A stretch of DNA of 64,000 nt from Bradyrhizobium frederickii (GCF_004570865.1 NZ_SPQS01000003.1:186001-250000), one strand, 5' to 3'. Numbered from the stretch's first letter, positions 25,167 to 34,260 are shown. A program made the numbers and translations. Notes: generated by a model from the sequence alone, not told the origin.

Positions 25167-25253
25167 CGTCATGGCCGGGCTTGTCCCGGCCATCCACGTC
25201 TTGGCGGCACGGAAGAAAGGCGTGGATGCCCGCGACAAGCGCGGGCATGACGG
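25167..25253. repeat. dispersed palindromic repeat inside the kor operon (GTCATGGCCGGGC family)
   Basis: An 87-bp element from CGTCATGGCCGGGCTTGTCC to GCGGGCATGACGG, with the halves complementary. A second copy is at 40488-40573. It fills most of the gap between the alpha and beta genes and could act as a hairpin that tunes their ratio. Confidence 0.85.
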
Positions 25254-25273
25254 AAGAGATCGCAAGGCGCCGG

Positions 25274-27121
25274 TCATGACACGGCCTTGCGGAGCGGGGT
25301 CACCTTGAGGTGATCCTGATGGTCGCCGATGGCTTTGGCGATGAAGCGGGCGGTGATCGGGGTGCCGTCGTAGTGCACGATCGGCACGAGGCGAACGGGA
25401 TCGATGCCGTTCTCGTTGACGATGAGCTGACGCAGCTGGCTGTCGCGGTTCTGCTCGACCACGTAGACGAAGTCGTGCTCGGCGAGGAAACTCGCCACGC
25501 TCGAATGGAACGGGAAGGCGCGAATTCGCAGCCGGTCGAGCTGATGGCCGCGCGCTTCCAACAGGCCGATTGCCTCGTCCATGGCAGGCGAAGTCGAGCC
25601 GAAATAGATCACGCCAAATTTGGTCGGCCGTTCCGCATTGGCCTGCAGCGGCCGCGGCACCAGATCCTGCGCGGTCTCGAACTTGCGCATCAGGCGCTGC
25701 ATGTTGTCGGCGTAGACCGAGCCCTCCTCGGAATAGCGCGCATAGCGGTCGCGCGAGGTGCCGCGGGTGAAATAGGAGCCCTTGGTCGGATGCGTGCCGG
25801 GATAGGTGCGATAGGGAATGCCGTCGCCGTCGACGTCGAGGTAGCGGCCGAAGTCGCGGCCTTCTTCCAGCATCTCCGCGGTCATCACTTTGCCGCGGTC
25901 ATACTGCCTGGCATCGTCCCATTTCAGCGGACGGCAGAGCCGGTGGTTCATGCCGATGTCGAGGTCGAGCATCAGGAAGATCGTGGTCTGCAGCCGCTCG
26001 GCGAGATCGAAGGCGGCGGCCGCGAACTCGAACGCCTCGGCCGGGTCTTCCGGGAACAGCAGCACATGCTTGGTGTCGCCATGCGAGGCATAGGCGCAGG
26101 CGATGATGTCGCATTGCTGGGTGCGGGTCGGCATGCCCGTCGAGGGGCCGGCACGCTGGATGTTCATGATCACGGCCGGGATCTCGGCAAAATACGAAAG
26201 GCCGATGAACTCGGTCATCAGCGAGATGCCGGGACCTGAGGTCGCGGTGAAGGCCCGGGCGCCGTTCCAGGACGCGCCGATCACGATGCCGATCGAGGCC
26301 AGCTCGTCCTCGCCCTGCACGATCGCGTATTTCGCCTTGCCGGTCTCAGGATCGTGCCGGTACTTCTTGCAATGCGCGGTGAAGGCCTCCGCCACCGACG
26401 AGGACGGCGTGATCGGATACCAGGCGCACACTGTGGCGCCGCCATAGACGGCGCCGAGCGCGGCGGCGCTGTTGCCTTCGATGAAGATGCGGTCGCCGAC
26501 CTTGTCGGATTTCTTCACGCGAAGCCCGATCGGGCATTTCAGGTTTTGCAGCGCCCAGTCGCGGCCGAGATGCAGCGCGTGGACGTTGGAGGACAAGAGC
26601 TTCTCCTTGCCCTTGTACTGCTCGCCGATCAGCTGCTCGACCAGCTTCGGGTCCATGTCGAGCAGGGCCGAGAGCGCGCCCAGGTAGATGATGTTCTTGA
26701 ACAGCTGGCGCTGGCGCGGATCGGTGTAGGTCGAGTTGGTGATGGCGGTTAAGGGGACGCCGATCACGGTGATGTCGTCGCGGAACTTGGTCGACGGCAT
26801 CGGCTTGGTCGAATCGTAGAACAGGTAGCCGCCGGGCTCGATCCCGGCGACGTCCTTGTCCCAGGTCTGCGGGTTCATCGCCACCATCATGTCGACGCCG
26901 CCGCGGGCGCCGAGATGGCCGGCTTCGGTCACCCGCACCTCGTACCAGGTCGGCAGGCCCTGGATGTTGGAGGGAAAGATGTTGCGCGGGGAGACCGGAA
27001 CGCCGTGGCGCAGGATCGCGCGCGCGAACATCTCGTTGGCGCTGGCCGAGCCCGAGCCGTTGACGTTGGCGAAGCGGACGACGAAGTCGTTTACGCTGCT
27101 GATCGGCTTTTTGTCGGACAT
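25274..27121 (-). CDS. korA: 2-oxoacid:ferredoxin oxidoreductase, fused gamma-alpha subunit
   Basis: 615 residues. The N-terminal part (about 1-190) is the gamma domain (NGSGSASANEMFARAILRHG, GARGGVDMMVAMNPQTWDKD). The alpha/pyrimidine-binding domain (about 215 onward) has EGNSAAALGAVYGGATVCAWYPITPSSS, EDELASIGIVIGASWNGAR and AGPSTGMPTRTQQCD, the KorA signature. It oxidatively decarboxylates a 2-oxoacid, probably 2-oxoglutarate, to the CoA thioester while reducing ferredoxin. ATG 27121 is the family-like start (MSDKKPISSVNDFVVRFANV) and overlaps the upstream flavoprotein gene by 31 nt. Confidence 0.92.
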   Translation of the reverse strand: MSDKKPISSVNDFVVRFANVNGSGSASANEMFARAILRHGVPVSPRNIFPSNIQGLPTWYEVRVTEAGHLGARGGVDMMVAMNPQTWDKDVAGIEPGGYLFYDSTKPMPSTKFRDDITVIGVPLTAITNSTYTDPRQRQLFKNIIYLGALSALLDMDPKLVEQLIGEQYKGKEKLLSSNVHALHLGRDWALQNLKCPIGLRVKKSDKVGDRIFIEGNSAAALGAVYGGATVCAWYPITPSSSVAEAFTAHCKKYRHDPETGKAKYAIVQGEDELASIGIVIGASWNGARAFTATSGPGISLMTEFIGLSYFAEIPAVIMNIQRAGPSTGMPTRTQQCDIIACAYASHGDTKHVLLFPEDPAEAFEFAAAAFDLAERLQTTIFLMLDLDIGMNHRLCRPLKWDDARQYDRGKVMTAEMLEEGRDFGRYLDVDGDGIPYRTYPGTHPTKGSYFTRGTSRDRYARYSEEGSVYADNMQRLMRKFETAQDLVPRPLQANAERPTKFGVIYFGSTSPAMDEAIGLLEARGHQLDRLRIRAFPFHSSVASFLAEHDFVYVVEQNRDSQLRQLIVNENGIDPVRLVPIVHYDGTPITARFIAKAIGDHQDHLKVTPLRKAVS

Positions 27122-28890
27122 GTCGAACCTGCGTGGGTCATCTCGATGTAGTATTTCTGCATGTCCCAGGCGCCGGTGGGACAGCGCTCGGCGCACAGCC
27201 CGCAATGCAGGCAGACGTCCTCGTCCTTCACCATCACCCGCCCGGTCTTGAGATCGGAGGAGACGTAGAGGTCCTGGTCGGGATGCAGCGAGGGTGCCTT
27301 CAAGCGCTGGCGCAGGTCGCTTTCCTCACCATTGGCGGTGAAGGTGATGCAATCCATCGGGCAGATGTCGACGCACGCATCGCACTCGATGCAGAGGGAC
27401 GTCGAGAACACGGTCTGCACGTCGCAGTTCAGGCAGCGGTGCGCTTCGCCGAGCGCGAGCTTGACGTCGTAGCCGAGCTCGACCTCGGCGCGGATGTCCT
27501 TCAGCGCGATCACCTTGTCGCGATGCGGCACCTTGTAGCGCTTGTCGACAGAGATGTCGTTGTCATAGCTCCATTCGTGGATGCCCATTTTCTGCGACGA
27601 GACCTGCACGTCGGGCAGCGGACGCTCGGTAATGTCCTCGCCCGAGAGCATCCTGTGGATCGACAGCGCGGCGTCGTGGCCGTGCGCGACCGCCCAGATG
27701 ATGTTCTTCGGGCCGAACGCGGCGTCGCCGCCGAAGAACACCTTTGGATTGGTCGAGACGAACGTCTTCGGATCGACCTTGGGCATGTGCCATTTGTCGA
27801 ACTCGATGCCGCAATCCTGCTCGATCCAGGGGAAGGCGTTCTCCTGGCCGACCGCGACCAGCACGTCGTCGCATGCGATGGTCTGGTCCGGCTCACCCGA
27901 GGGCACGAGGTTGCGGCGTCCCTTGGCATCGTACTCGGCCTTCACCTTCTGGAAGGTGATGCCGGTGAGCTTGCCGTTGTCATGGACGAAGGCGACGGGG
28001 ACCAGGAAATTGAGGATCGGAATGTCCTCGTGGAGCGCATCCTCCTTCTCCCAGGGCGAGGCCTTCATCTCCTCGAACCCGGAGCGGACGACGACCTTGA
28101 CGTCCTCGCCGCCGAGCCGGCGCGCGGTACGGCAGCAATCCATCGCGGTGTTGCCGCCGCCGAGCACGATGACGCGCTTGCCGATCTTGTCGATATGGCC
28201 GAACGAGACCGAGGCCAGCCATTCGATGCCGATGTGGATGTTGGCCGCTGCCTCTTTCCGGCCGGGAATGTCGAGCTCGCGGCCGCGCGGTGCGCCGGAG
28301 CCGACGAAGATCGCGTCGTATTTCTCCGCAAGCAGCGCCTTCATGCTCTCGATGCGGTGACCGCCTTTGAATTCGACGCCGAGACCCAGGATGTAGCCGG
28401 TCTCCTCGTCGATGACGGAATTGGGCAGGCGGAATTTCGGGATCTGCGTGCGCATCATGCCGCCGGCTTCGGGATCGGCATCGAACACGGTGCAGTGATA
28501 GCCGAGCGGCGCCAGATCGCGCGCCACCGTCAGCGAAGCGGGCCCGCCGCCGACCAGCGCAATGCGCTTGCCGTTGTTCGGCGCGGGGCGCGGCAGGCGG
28601 TGCTTGATGTCGTCCTTGAAATCGGCGGCGACGCGCTTCAGGCGGCAGATCGCGACCGGATTTTCCTCGACGCGTCCGCGCCGGCATGCCGGCTCGCACG
28701 GACGATCGCAGGTGCGTCCCAGGATTCCGGGAAACACGTTCGACTTCCAATTGATCATGTAGGCATCGCTGTAGCGGCCCTGGGCGATCAGTCGGATGTA
28801 TTCGGGAACCGGGGTGTGCGCAGGACAGGCCCATTGGCAATCGACCACTTTGTGAAAGTAGTCGGGGGCCGCAATATCGGTCGGTTTCAT
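27091..28890 (-). CDS. GltD-like FAD oxidoreductase with C-terminal 2x[4Fe-4S] ferredoxin domain
   Basis: 599 residues. The N-terminal Fer4_20 domain holds a Cys-rich block (DCQWACPAHTP and RTCDRPCEPACRRG). FAD- and NAD(P)-binding Rossmann motifs follow (LVGGGPASLTVARDLAPLGY near 112 and VIVLGGGNTAMDCCRTARR near 240). The C-terminus carries two classic ferredoxin clusters, CIECDACVDICPMDC and CLHCGLCAERCPTG. It should shuttle electrons between NAD(P)H and ferredoxin or the KorAB cluster. First gene of the operon with korA (31-nt overlap) and korB. A TGACGTCA-centred palindrome lies upstream. Confidence 0.88.
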   Translation of the reverse strand: MKPTDIAAPDYFHKVVDCQWACPAHTPVPEYIRLIAQGRYSDAYMINWKSNVFPGILGRTCDRPCEPACRRGRVEENPVAICRLKRVAADFKDDIKHRLPRPAPNNGKRIALVGGGPASLTVARDLAPLGYHCTVFDADPEAGGMMRTQIPKFRLPNSVIDEETGYILGLGVEFKGGHRIESMKALLAEKYDAIFVGSGAPRGRELDIPGRKEAAANIHIGIEWLASVSFGHIDKIGKRVIVLGGGNTAMDCCRTARRLGGEDVKVVVRSGFEEMKASPWEKEDALHEDIPILNFLVPVAFVHDNGKLTGITFQKVKAEYDAKGRRNLVPSGEPDQTIACDDVLVAVGQENAFPWIEQDCGIEFDKWHMPKVDPKTFVSTNPKVFFGGDAAFGPKNIIWAVAHGHDAALSIHRMLSGEDITERPLPDVQVSSQKMGIHEWSYDNDISVDKRYKVPHRDKVIALKDIRAEVELGYDVKLALGEAHRCLNCDVQTVFSTSLCIECDACVDICPMDCITFTANGEESDLRQRLKAPSLHPDQDLYVSSDLKTGRVMVKDEDVCLHCGLCAERCPTGAWDMQKYYIEMTHAGSTCPTKSRSAA

Positions 28891-28974
28891 TCCTACCCTG
28901 TCCGCGCAGGCTCAAAGACCCGGCGGCCTCTTCTGAGCTTGGCGAACGCTTAACGCGCGTCGATCTGGTTTCTG

Positions 28975-28986
28975 AATGACGTCATT
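28975..28986. promoter_or_regulatory. perfect 12-bp palindrome upstream of the kor operon
   Basis: AATGACGTCATT, 85-96 nt upstream of the flavoprotein ATG at 28890. It is the only perfect palindrome of this length I noticed in the 227-bp gap between 28890 and 29118. A possible operator; nothing identifies the regulator. Confidence 0.35.
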
Positions 28987-29117
28987 GGGTTAGCTTATTA
29001 GAACCGTTCCCAAGTACAACGGCAAAGTTTCGCGCGCGCCCGCTTTCATGGGAGCTACGCGTTCACAGCATTAACGGCGCGCGTGCGGTGCAGCATGTTG
29101 CGATGCGTGCGAGCGCG

Positions 29118-29795
29118 TCAGCCGCACGCGAGATCGCTCTTCGCGAGATCCCACATCAGGCAATAGGTGCCGACCGAGACCGGGAGCGGGAGGGGCGCCG
29201 CCGCCGGGCCGGTGAAGCGCTCGGCGATCACGGTGGAGACCGCGCCGACATGTGTGCCGTCGATCAGCACGAACCAATCGCGCGCGCCTTCGTTGCGCAC
29301 CGCCGGAATTCCCGCCGTCGCGCCGGACAATTCGGGCTCGCTCTCCAAGAGGTGCATCGAGACGATGCCGTCGCGTCGCTCGGGCGTCAGCTTTTCTTGC
29401 AGCGCATCACGCCATGCCGCGGCATTGTCCGGCGTCGGCCGCAGCCGCACCAGGCCGAGAGCGGCTCCGCGTCCGCTGCCGTTGCTGACGGTGATCCGCG
29501 CGACGACGCGGAGCATGTCCTTGAAGCGCGCCATGGTTTGCCGCGACCATTCGGTCGGGTTTGCCAGCCGCGCCTTGTAGGCGGGGCTGTCGAGCACCTC
29601 GAGCGTCGCGGTCGAGTACAGGCTGAGATATTTGGGATTGGCGGCATGCGCGACATAGCGCCGCGCTTCGAGAAATCCGTCGATCGCGACCCGCTCTTCC
29701 AGATGCTCGCGATCGTACCAGCGGTTGAAATCGGCTTCATCCGAGACGTCGACATTCATCGACGTCAGCAACATGCTCTTCCCGGCGAGCGGCAT
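29118..29795 (-). CDS. hypothetical protein with dimeric alpha-beta barrel-like N-terminus
   Basis: 225 residues, no signal or membrane segment. The N-terminal LLTSMNVDVSDEADFNRWYD followed by REHLEERVAIDGFLEARRY resembles EthD/ferredoxin-like barrels. The second half (WRDALQEKLTPERRDGIVSMHLLESEPELSG, residues about 128-158, landmark) may be a second copy of a related fold. ATG 29795 has AAGGAC upstream; a longer version to 29900 is less likely because it runs toward a repeat. Function unknown. Confidence 0.7.
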   Translation of the reverse strand: MPLAGKSMLLTSMNVDVSDEADFNRWYDREHLEERVAIDGFLEARRYVAHAANPKYLSLYSTATLEVLDSPAYKARLANPTEWSRQTMARFKDMLRVVARITVSNGSGRGAALGLVRLRPTPDNAAAWRDALQEKLTPERRDGIVSMHLLESEPELSGATAGIPAVRNEGARDWFVLIDGTHVGAVSTVIAERFTGPAAAPLPLPVSVGTYCLMWDLAKSDLACG

Positions 29796-29894
29796 TTTCT
29801 TGTTGTCCTTCCCATGCGAACCCAGACCCTCATGGCGAGGAGGCGTGTAAGCGCCGTCTCGAACCATGCAGGCCCGCGCTGGTGCATCTCGGCC

Positions 29895-29941
29895 TTTCAT
29901 CCTTTGAGACGCGCTCTCCGAGCGCTGCTCAGGATGAGAAG
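29895..29941. repeat. single-block relative of the composite repeat
   Basis: TTCATCCTTTGAGACGCGCT through GCTCAGGATGAGAAG, one hairpin. Together with its left flank (TGCATCTCGGCC) it matches the right block at 37326-37388. It lies between pip and the hypothetical gene. Confidence 0.75.
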
Positions 29942-29948
29942 ATAGACC

Positions 29949-30935
29949 CTAATGCCCGATCTTCGATGCGAGGTCCGCGATCGACTTCATCACCGCATCC
30001 CTCACGCCGGCATCATAGAGCGAATGTCCGGCTTCTTCCACGATGCGAAGCTCGGAACCCGGCCAGACTTTTGCCAGCGCCTGCGAGGTCTGCGGCGGAC
30101 AGAGCAGGTCGTAGCGGCCCTGCACGATAATGCCGGGAATGCCTTCGAGCCGGCCCGCGTTCCGCAACAGCTGGCCTTCGCTCATGAAGGAATCGTTGAC
30201 GAAATAATGCGCCTCCATGAACGGCGTCGCCGGCAGCGTGCGCCAGACGTTCAGCGAGGCGAGGTCGAGCCGCGTCTTGGCCGCCTTGTGCTCGGACAAG
30301 GCGCGCTCGGTGTCGTGCCAGGCCCGCGCCGCAGGTCCGTGCACGGCTGGATCGGCATCGAGGATCCGGCGCCAATAGGCGTCCACCGGCCGGTCGCGCT
30401 CTTCAGGCGGCAGCACGCTCAGAAAATCCTCGTAGAGCGCGGGATAGAACTGGGACAGGCGCAAGATGAAGGCCGTCTCGACCTCCGCCCGCGTGCCCAG
30501 AAAGGTTGCGCGCAGGGCAATGCCCGAGACGCGCTCCGGATGCGCCTGCGCATACGCCAGCGCCAGCGTCGCGCCCCAGGAGCCGCCGACCACGATCCAG
30601 CGTGAGATGCCGAACTTCTCGCGGATTGTCTCGATGTCCGCGATCAGATGGGCGGTGGTGTTGTGGGCGCGCGATCCTTTGGGGCGGCTACGGCCGCAGC
30701 CGCGCTGATCGAACAGCACGGCGCAGAAACGATCAGGATCGAACAGCCGGCGATGGTCCGGCTGGCAGCCGCTGCCGGGTCCGCCATGCAGGTAGATCGC
30801 GGGAATGCCGTCGCTGCGGCCGACGCTCTCGACGTAGAGCTCATGGCCGTCGCCGACATCGAGCATTTCGGAAGTCAGCGGCGCAAACGGATCGGCGCGT
30901 CTCGCCGCCGAGCCTGCGTCGGCGTCAGGTCCCAT
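29949..30935 (-). CDS. pip: proline iminopeptidase (S33 family)
   Basis: 328-residue alpha/beta hydrolase that removes N-terminal proline from peptides. It has YLHGGPGSGCQPDHRRLFDP (oxyanion loop and PIP signature), FDQRGCGRSRP, the nucleophile elbow GGSWGATLALAYAQ, the acid Asp in GRYDLLCPP and the catalytic His in EAGHSLYDAG. No signal peptide. Its ATG at 30935 overlaps the pqqE stop by 11 nt, so it is the sixth and last gene of the pqq cluster. That position raises the possibility that it trims peptide remnants during PQQ maturation; this is inference. Confidence 0.93.
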   Translation of the reverse strand: MGPDADAGSAARRADPFAPLTSEMLDVGDGHELYVESVGRSDGIPAIYLHGGPGSGCQPDHRRLFDPDRFCAVLFDQRGCGRSRPKGSRAHNTTAHLIADIETIREKFGISRWIVVGGSWGATLALAYAQAHPERVSGIALRATFLGTRAEVETAFILRLSQFYPALYEDFLSVLPPEERDRPVDAYWRRILDADPAVHGPAARAWHDTERALSEHKAAKTRLDLASLNVWRTLPATPFMEAHYFVNDSFMSEGQLLRNAGRLEGIPGIIVQGRYDLLCPPQTSQALAKVWPGSELRIVEEAGHSLYDAGVRDAVMKSIADLASKIGH

Positions 30936-32106
30936 TCTCGGATTCCAGGGTGCCGCCCGCGAAATTGCGATAGAGGAAGCGGCTGGTCTCGCCCTCGGCC
31001 TCGCGCTCGGCCTGCTTGAAGATGGTCTCGTGCAGCGGCGACAGCGCGCAGGCCGGATCGGTGTTGGCGGCGTCCCCGGTCAGCGCAAAGGCCTGGCAGC
31101 GGCAGCCGCCGAAATCGATCTCGCGGAACTCGCAAGACTTGCACGGCTCCTTCATCCAGCCGGTGCCGCGATAGCGGTTGAAGGCCTCGGAATTCTGCCA
31201 GATCCAGGCGATCGAATGGTTGGAGCGCACCGACTCGAACTCGAGCCCGGTGATGCTCTCGGCGGCGTGGCAGGGCAGCACCTTGCCGGCCGGCGAGATG
31301 TTGAAGAACTGCCGGCCCCAGCCGCCCATGCATTTCTTCGGCCGCAGCGCGTAGTAATCGGGAACGACATAGTCAATCGTCAGCCGACCCTTCAGCCGCT
31401 CGCGCGCCGCCTCGACGATTTCAGTGCACTCGTCCAGCTGCGCCACTGTCGGCATCAAGGCGGCGCGGTTCTTCAGCGCCCAGCCGTAATATTGCACATT
31501 GGCGACCTCGAGCCGGTCGGCGTCGAGATCGAGCGACATCTGGATGATGTCAGGGAGCTGGTGCAGGTTCTGCCGATGCATCACCGCGTTCACGGTGAGC
31601 GGCAAATCGAGCTCGCGCGTCCATTTCGCCACTTCGAGCTTCTTGCGATGCCCGCCCTTGTAGCCGGCGACGCGGTCGGCGAGGCCCTCTTCGATGCCCT
31701 GGAAAGAGATCTGCACATGGCAGAGCCCGGCATCGGCAAGCTCACTCAAACGCTCGCGCGTCAGCAGCACGGCCGAGGTGATCAGATTGCTGTAGAGCCC
31801 GACCTCGCTCGCTTGCTTCACCAGCTCGACGAGATCTTTCCGCGCGGTCGGCTCGCCGCCCGAGAAATGCACCTGGAGCACGCCGATCTCGGCGAGCTCG
31901 CTCAAGACCTTCTTCCATTCCTCGGTGGTCAGCTCCTTGCCCGAGCGGTCGAGCTCGACCGGGTTGGAGCAATAGGGACATTGCAGCGGGCAGCGATGCG
32001 TGATCTCAAGCAGCACCGCAAGCGGAATGCCGAACGTCTCCGCGGTCGAGCGCTGCTTCTCCAGCACCGCCAGGCTGTCGCTGGGTGGGATGGTCACGTC
32101 GCTCAT
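30925..32106 (-). CDS. pqqE: PQQ biosynthesis radical SAM protein PqqE
   Basis: 393 residues. A radical SAM domain with the CPLQCPYC cluster motif (residues about 39-46) is followed by a SPASM domain with Cys in KKCMGGWGR, LPCHAAES, EPCKSCEFREIDFGGCRCQA and DPAC. It forms the Glu-Tyr carbon-carbon cross-link in PqqA together with the chaperone PqqD. ATG 32106 overlaps pqqD by 4 nt, and the end overlaps pip by 11 nt. Confidence 0.96.
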   Translation of the reverse strand: MSDVTIPPSDSLAVLEKQRSTAETFGIPLAVLLEITHRCPLQCPYCSNPVELDRSGKELTTEEWKKVLSELAEIGVLQVHFSGGEPTARKDLVELVKQASEVGLYSNLITSAVLLTRERLSELADAGLCHVQISFQGIEEGLADRVAGYKGGHRKKLEVAKWTRELDLPLTVNAVMHRQNLHQLPDIIQMSLDLDADRLEVANVQYYGWALKNRAALMPTVAQLDECTEIVEAARERLKGRLTIDYVVPDYYALRPKKCMGGWGRQFFNISPAGKVLPCHAAESITGLEFESVRSNHSIAWIWQNSEAFNRYRGTGWMKEPCKSCEFREIDFGGCRCQAFALTGDAANTDPACALSPLHETIFKQAEREAEGETSRFLYRNFAGGTLESENGT

Positions 32107-32414
32107 GACGTCTTCTCCCTGATCTCGGTGAGAAAGCCCTTGTCGGCGAGATCCTGCAGCATAACGATGACGTCGGCCAGGATCGCCTCGCGGGGAGCTG
32201 CGTATTTCGCCGCCAGCTGATCGGAGACGTCGCCGACGCTGCGCTTGCCGTCGCAGAGCTGCAGGACCTCGACCGCGATCTCGTCCGGGGCCAGCACGCG
32301 TTCCGGCGCCAGGATCACCCAGACCTTGCGGGTCTCGTCATATTTCAGCTTGGCATGCCGCGGCAGCACGGGGCGGCTTGCCTCGCTGACGCTGATGTGA
32401 CGCGGCCCGGCCAT
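32103..32414 (-). CDS. pqqD: PQQ biosynthesis peptide chaperone PqqD
   Basis: 103 residues. The PqqD winged-helix RRE fold binds PqqA and presents it to PqqE: RPVLPRHAKLKYDETRKVWV, APDEIAVEVLQLCDGKRSV and MLQDLADKGFL. I chose ATG 32414, 10 bp after pqqC, because it gives the usual length; a longer frame upstream overlaps pqqC. The stop overlaps pqqE (ATGA). Confidence 0.94.
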   Translation of the reverse strand: MAGPRHISVSEASRPVLPRHAKLKYDETRKVWVILAPERVLAPDEIAVEVLQLCDGKRSVGDVSDQLAAKYAAPREAILADVIVMLQDLADKGFLTEIREKTS

Positions 32415-32424
32415 CGCTAGTCCT

Positions 32425-33204
32425 TCAGCTCGCTTTGGGCACGAATGCGCCCGGCGGAATGTGGCCCTCGACATAGGCGTGCTGGAGCGCGTCCAGCTGC
32501 ACCCAGAGCACGTTGGTCTTGAAGATCAGCGCATTGCAGACGGAGGCGCGCTCCTCCGGCGTCCTCGCATGCGTCTTGACATAGTCGAGCGCGAAATTGG
32601 CATCGCGCGGCGCTTGCGTCAGGCGGCGCTTGAAGTAGCTCATGGTGTCAGGATTGACGAAATCGTAGTGCTGCAGCATGCCCGCGATGCGCTCTTCGTG
32701 GATGCTCGGCGCGAACAGCTCGGTGAGCGAGGAGGCGATCGCCTCCAGCGGGCTCTTCTCGCGGCAATAGTGCACGTAAGCCTCCACCGCGAAGCGCGTC
32801 GCCGGCAAGATGCCTTCGGTGGATTCCACGTAGGCGGTGTCGAGGCCGAGACCTTCGGTCAGCTTGATCCAGCGCTCGATGCCGCCTTCGGCGCCGACAT
32901 CGCCGTCATGGTCCTCGATGCGGTGACGCCATTCCAGGCGCGTGGCGCGGTCGCGGAAGCGCGAGATCACCACCGCGTCCTTGATCGGTATCGTGCTCTG
33001 GTAATAGTAGCGGTTGAGCGCCCAGGCCTGCACCTGGCCCTTGTTCAGCTTGCCGCCGTGCAGCAGCTTATGGAACGGATGCAGGCTGTGATAGCGCGTC
33101 GCCCCGATATGGCGCAGCGTCGCCTCGAGCTCCTCGGCCGAGTTGAGCCTGATATCCCTGCCGATCGAGAGCGCAGTCATTCCAGTCATTGATGCCGCAT
33201 TCAC
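32425..33204 (-). CDS. pqqC: pyrroloquinoline-quinone synthase PqqC
   Basis: 259-residue cofactor-free oxidase catalysing the last, ring-closing and oxidising step of PQQ formation. The seven-helix protein shows RYHSLHPFHKLLHGGKLNKG, WALNRYYYQSTIPIKDA, EGGIERW and TRFAVEAYVHYCREKSPLEA. It overlaps pqqB by 4 nt. An internal ATG (at MTGMTAL) is a possible alternative start. Confidence 0.96.
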   Translation of the reverse strand: MNAASMTGMTALSIGRDIRLNSAEELEATLRHIGATRYHSLHPFHKLLHGGKLNKGQVQAWALNRYYYQSTIPIKDAVVISRFRDRATRLEWRHRIEDHDGDVGAEGGIERWIKLTEGLGLDTAYVESTEGILPATRFAVEAYVHYCREKSPLEAIASSLTELFAPSIHEERIAGMLQHYDFVNPDTMSYFKRRLTQAPRDANFALDYVKTHARTPEERASVCNALIFKTNVLWVQLDALQHAYVEGHIPPGAFVPKAS

Positions 33205-34130
33205 AGCACGATCTCCGTTCCATCCGCCGGTATCTGCCAGCCCGCCGCCTCAGCGGCCTTGCGCTCGGGTGAGGCAGGCAGCAGCGCCGGGTTCGAGTTA
33301 TTGATATGCAGAAATATCTTCCTGTCGATATCGAGATCGGCCAGTCGCGCGATGGCGCCGTCGTCGCCGGACATCGCGACATGTCCCATGCTCTTGCCGG
33401 TCTTGTGGCCGAGGCCGGCCCTGATCATCTCGTCGTCCCGCCAGACCGTGCCGTCGAAGAACACGAGCGAGGCGCCGTCGATCTCGGCCTTGAGCGCGTC
33501 GGTCACGTCGGCACAGGCCGCGATGAAGTAGAAATATTTGCCGGTCGCCTTGTCGGTGATCTTCAGGCCCAGCGTATCGCCGTCGCCGTTGGTCCCGCCG
33601 GGATGCGCCTTGCCTTCCAGATACCAGGCCGACTTGCCCGAGACCGCGAAAGGCAGCACTTCCAGTCCGGAACGTGCGCCGTGCGTGAGGCGCGGCTCGA
33701 ACGGCTCGCGGATCGAAATCGGCTGGCGCCGCACGTGCTTCTCGTTCAGCACGTTGAAGATGCTGTTGCTGGCGAGGATCGCCAGCACTTTGTCATGCGC
33801 ATAGATTGTGAACGGCGAGCTCTCGCGCATCGAGAGCAGGCCCGCCACCGCATCCACTTCGCTGTTGGTCAGGATCACGCCCGCAATCGGGCTATGGCGC
33901 AGCGCCCCGGCCCTGGGGTGCAGTTGCGGCGTGGCATTCAATTGCTGGCGCAGGTCGGGGGAGGCGTTGATCAGGAACCAGTTCTCGCCGTCGCCGCTGA
34001 AGGCGACCGAGGCCTGCGTCCGGTGCAGCTCGGGCCCGCCTTTGCGGGCCGCCCGGCAGCCCTCGCAGCCGCAATTCCACTGGGGAACTCCGCCGCCGGC
34101 GGCGGCGCCCAGGACGACGACGCGAAGCAT
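33201..34130 (-). CDS. pqqB: PQQ biosynthesis protein PqqB
   Basis: 309-residue metallo-beta-lactamase-fold protein, reported to act as a hydroxylase in PQQ maturation. It begins MLRVVVLGAAAGGGVPQWNC followed by GCEGCRAAR, the typical PqqB N-terminus with its Cys-rich metal site, and later has ILTNSEVDAVAGLLSMRE, FFDGTVWRDDEM and MGHVAMSGDDGAIARL. It lies 130 bp after pqqA. Confidence 0.96.
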   Translation of the reverse strand: MLRVVVLGAAAGGGVPQWNCGCEGCRAARKGGPELHRTQASVAFSGDGENWFLINASPDLRQQLNATPQLHPRAGALRHSPIAGVILTNSEVDAVAGLLSMRESSPFTIYAHDKVLAILASNSIFNVLNEKHVRRQPISIREPFEPRLTHGARSGLEVLPFAVSGKSAWYLEGKAHPGGTNGDGDTLGLKITDKATGKYFYFIAACADVTDALKAEIDGASLVFFDGTVWRDDEMIRAGLGHKTGKSMGHVAMSGDDGAIARLADLDIDRKIFLHINNSNPALLPASPERKAAEAAGWQIPADGTEIVL

Positions 34131-34260
34131 GATCCGTCTCCTGGAAGGAACACGCGCGGTGGATCTCAGGCCGACGCAAATGCCGACACAGATTCTTTCC
34201 TTCGGAAACGCCTCGTGACCGAAAGATCCACCGCCGCAGAACGCGAGATCGCCGACCGGC

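Noticed and set aside
25144..25248. N-terminal extension of korB to an upstream start
   Set aside because: The extension would translate a dispersed repeat (25167-25253). ATG 25143 gives the family N-terminus.
28996..29012. GGAAC on the minus strand upstream of the kor operon as an EcfG promoter
   Set aside because: No CGTT occurs 16-17 nt downstream; the GAACCGTTC there is only a short palindrome.
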